Shown: positions 59,068 to 60,680 of the stretch, in pieces
How the letters are laid out: each line of letters begins with the position of its first letter
Numbering within the stretch: the stretch's first letter is position 1
Translations under genes and position numbers: made by a program
The notes under the pieces: model-generated
The model's database searches: none
What the model was told of the DNA's origin: nothing
The model's input: the letters and a program-made list of their open reading frames with translations, nothing else
From: Chlamydoabsidia padenii
Taxonomy: Eukaryota > Mucoromycota > Mucoromycetes > Mucorales > Cunninghamellaceae
DNA length: 60,680 bases
Assembly (NCBI GenBank): GCA_025330725.1
Contig: JAIWND010000069.1
Span: 1-60,680, forward strand
Reading direction: 5' to 3'

Positions 59068-60680
59068 GATCAAGTGTTTTATTTTTATACAAAAATTCAA
59101 TTTTATGCAAAAAGTAATTGAGATTAAAAATATTAATCGGAATTTGAATATATGAGAGTTATGTTCATAACTGAATCTAGAAAAGTAAGCAACACGCAAG
59201 ACTGGCCTATACCTCGAACCGGTAAAGACGTTCAGAGATTCCTCGGGTTGATTAATTACTTTCGTGATTTCATCCCACTCATCTCCACACTCACAGCACC
59301 TTTGGACGAATTACGTTCTCACGAGGGTCGTTTGGGTTCACGGTGGACACAGGAAGCGGAACTTGCTTTCGATGCCGTTAAGAAAGTATTGATGAGTGAC
59401 TTGGTATTACATGCCGCGGACTGGGATTTACCATTCCATGTTGCCACTGATGCATCTGATGTGGGCATTGGAGCCGTCCTTTATCAATTGGACGAAAACA
59501 ACAACAAGCGCCACATTGGTTTTATGGCCAGGTCACTGACCAAATCTGAACGCAATTATGGTACCACAAAAAGAGAACTTTTGGCCATTGTATTTGCTTT
59601 GAACAAATTTCACACGTACCTGTAGGGTAGACACTTTACTATACACACTGACCACAAAGCTTTAGTCTATATCCATACACAAAAGGACATGAATGCCATG
59701 CTCTCGAAATGGATGGAAACCATTTTGGACTATAACTTCACCGTGGTGCATTTACCGGGCATTCACAATGTATTACCTGATGCACTGTCACGCCTTTTCC
59801 CTCCGGTAAAAGAGCTGGTGGGGAGTATGGGCCTGAACGAGGAAAAAACTCAGTCCGCTCAGTATGCATCAGTAACAACAACAAAAACTGCTCGACTTGC
59901 CAGTATTACTTACCTGAAAGAAAACATGATGGAACCTCCCACAGAAGAAGAAAAACAAGACATATTGGAAAAAGCACATTTATTCGGACACTTTGGTGCC
60001 GAAGCAATAGTTAAAGCAATACACAACAATGGAGTACATTGGAAAAACATCAAAGAACAAGCATTGGAGCTAGTGAAAAGCTGCGCTCAATGTCAAAAAT
60101 TCAACATTGTGAAAACAGGCTATAATCCGCATAGACCTGTACATGCTGCATTACCCGGTGATCATTGGGCAATTGATCTTGCTGGCCCTTTGCCAGTGAC
60201 AAAAAGAAAAAACAAGTACCTTTTGGTAATGATCGATATTTGTAGCAGGTTTGTGATCTTACGACCACTACAAGACAAAACAGCTGAATCAGTAGTACAA
60301 GCTATATTACCGGTTTTTTGTGATTTCGGAATACCCATGAGATTGCAATCGGATAATGGTAAAGAGTTTGCGAATCAAGTGATGGAAAGATTCAAAATGA
60401 AAGCTGGATTCGATCATCGGCTTATTACACCTTATCATCCACAGGCAAATGGTGCCGCTGAAAGAACAGTAGGTACTGCCATGAACATAATCAAAAAAGC
60501 AGTGAAAGGTGTAGATCACGAATGGGATCTATATATATCAGCAGCACAATTAGCAATGAATAACAAACCATCAAAGAGATTGAATACTCCACCATTCAAT
60601 GTGATGTTTGGAAGAAAACTAAATGACTTCAAAAACTACAATGAAGGACAGGCACTCTAACTCCATTAACACAACAAAAG

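Larger units (their letters stand above)
57784..59185 (-). mobile_element. Merlin (IS1595/IS1016-like) DNA transposon with 9-bp target duplication
   Basis: The element, 57793-59176 (1384 bp), is flanked by CTAGAAAAG at 57784-57792 and 59177-59185. Removing it with one repeat restores LDPRK-VSNTQDW of the chromovirus polymerase exactly. The ends are imperfect inverted repeats of about 27 bp (inner part TATGAA-ATAA-TCTCATAT). 8-9-bp duplications are the rule for Merlin. The DNA is far more AT-rich than its surroundings. Confidence 0.92.
55218..60658 (+). pseudogene. Chromovirus 2 gag-pol, interrupted by Merlin and one stop
   Basis: From ATG 55218 one uninterrupted frame runs 858 codons through Gag, a zinc motif (CDEGCGEKYMPGHDC), protease (LALVDSGANFSSI) and reverse transcriptase (LDLTNAFHRFPI, FIDDIVVFS), up to LDPRK at 57792. 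There the Merlin transposon enters. After it, from 59186, VSNTQDWPIPRTG resumes in the same frame; RNase H (FHVATDASDVGIGAVLYQ) follows, then TAG at 59623-59625 where chromovirus 1 has Trp. The integrase zinc finger (HLFGHFGAEAI..CAQC) and core (GDHWAIDLAGP, SDNGKEF) come next. A one-base shift near 60650 ends the frame. Gag and Pol share one frame, as in single-ORF chromoviruses such as Tf1. Confidence 0.93.
54903..60680 (+). mobile_element. Chromovirus 2, 5' part (continues past window)
   Basis: 5' LTR plus most of gag-pol. It inserted into the MULE 2 transposase gene. The chromodomain and 3' LTR are not in the window. Confidence 0.9.

Noticed and set aside
59068..59199. N-terminal extension of the Merlin transposase from a methionine at 59199
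   Set aside because: It would start outside the element, beyond the 9-bp target duplication, in chromovirus sequence.

Overview
The window is nuclear DNA of a filamentous fungus, most likely an early-diverging one (Mucoromycota, probably Mucorales; inferred). The support is many short GT-AG introns (about 45-110 bp), AT-rich intergenic DNA with long homopolymers, a bHLH-zip factor, a Na+/K+-type P-ATPase, and a transposable-element mix of chromoviruses, MULEs, Harbinger, Merlin, LINE and a Fanzor relic. There are no bacterial operons, tRNAs, rRNAs or CRISPR arrays that I can see.

Host genes. I assembled frame-consistent exon models for: a SLM1/2-like PH-domain protein (3063-5561, -), an R3H-SUZ RNA-binding protein (13535-14406, -), a bHLH-zip factor (14872-16180, +), an Ima1/Samp1-type inner nuclear membrane protein (16370-18316, +), SEM1/DSS1 (21083-21335, -), a SUR7/PalI-family membrane protein (21984-22649, +), RPB10 (22882-23247, -), a putative methyltransferase (23799-25615, -), the PRP22/DHX8 spliceosomal helicase (26186-30135, -), a type IIC-like P-ATPase (38237-41855, +), ARP4 (46164-47981, -), ALG7 (48176-49757, +) and ERD2 (50975-51881, -). 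These are ordinary housekeeping functions: splicing, transcription, chromatin, proteasome, N-glycosylation, ER retrieval, ion transport and plasma-membrane organisation.

Mobile elements fill the rest. 1-2966: a LINE reverse-transcriptase fragment, a solo LTR carrying a second solo LTR, then a truncated two-gene PIF/Harbinger element. 6162-13530: LINE pieces flanking a chromodomain Ty3/Gypsy element with nearly identical LTRs. 18800-19340: an integrase C-terminal fragment. 30211-35299: a MULE with about 70-bp inverted repeats and a Helitron helicase fragment inside an intron. 35627-36990: the 3' half of a LINE. 41856-45883: a decayed Fanzor (eukaryotic TnpB-like) locus split by a solo LTR. 50370-50740 and 53481-53991: more solo LTRs. 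52408-54902: a second MULE-like gene. 54903 to the window end: a second chromovirus with a 1.38-kb AT-rich Merlin (IS1595-like) transposon inserted in its polymerase.

The most notable items are the Fanzor relic, with candidate element ends right after the ATPase stop codon, and the apparently intact Merlin element with a 9-bp target duplication, extreme AT bias and a possible second ORF. Several insertions can be dated relative to each other because empty sites or target duplications are visible.
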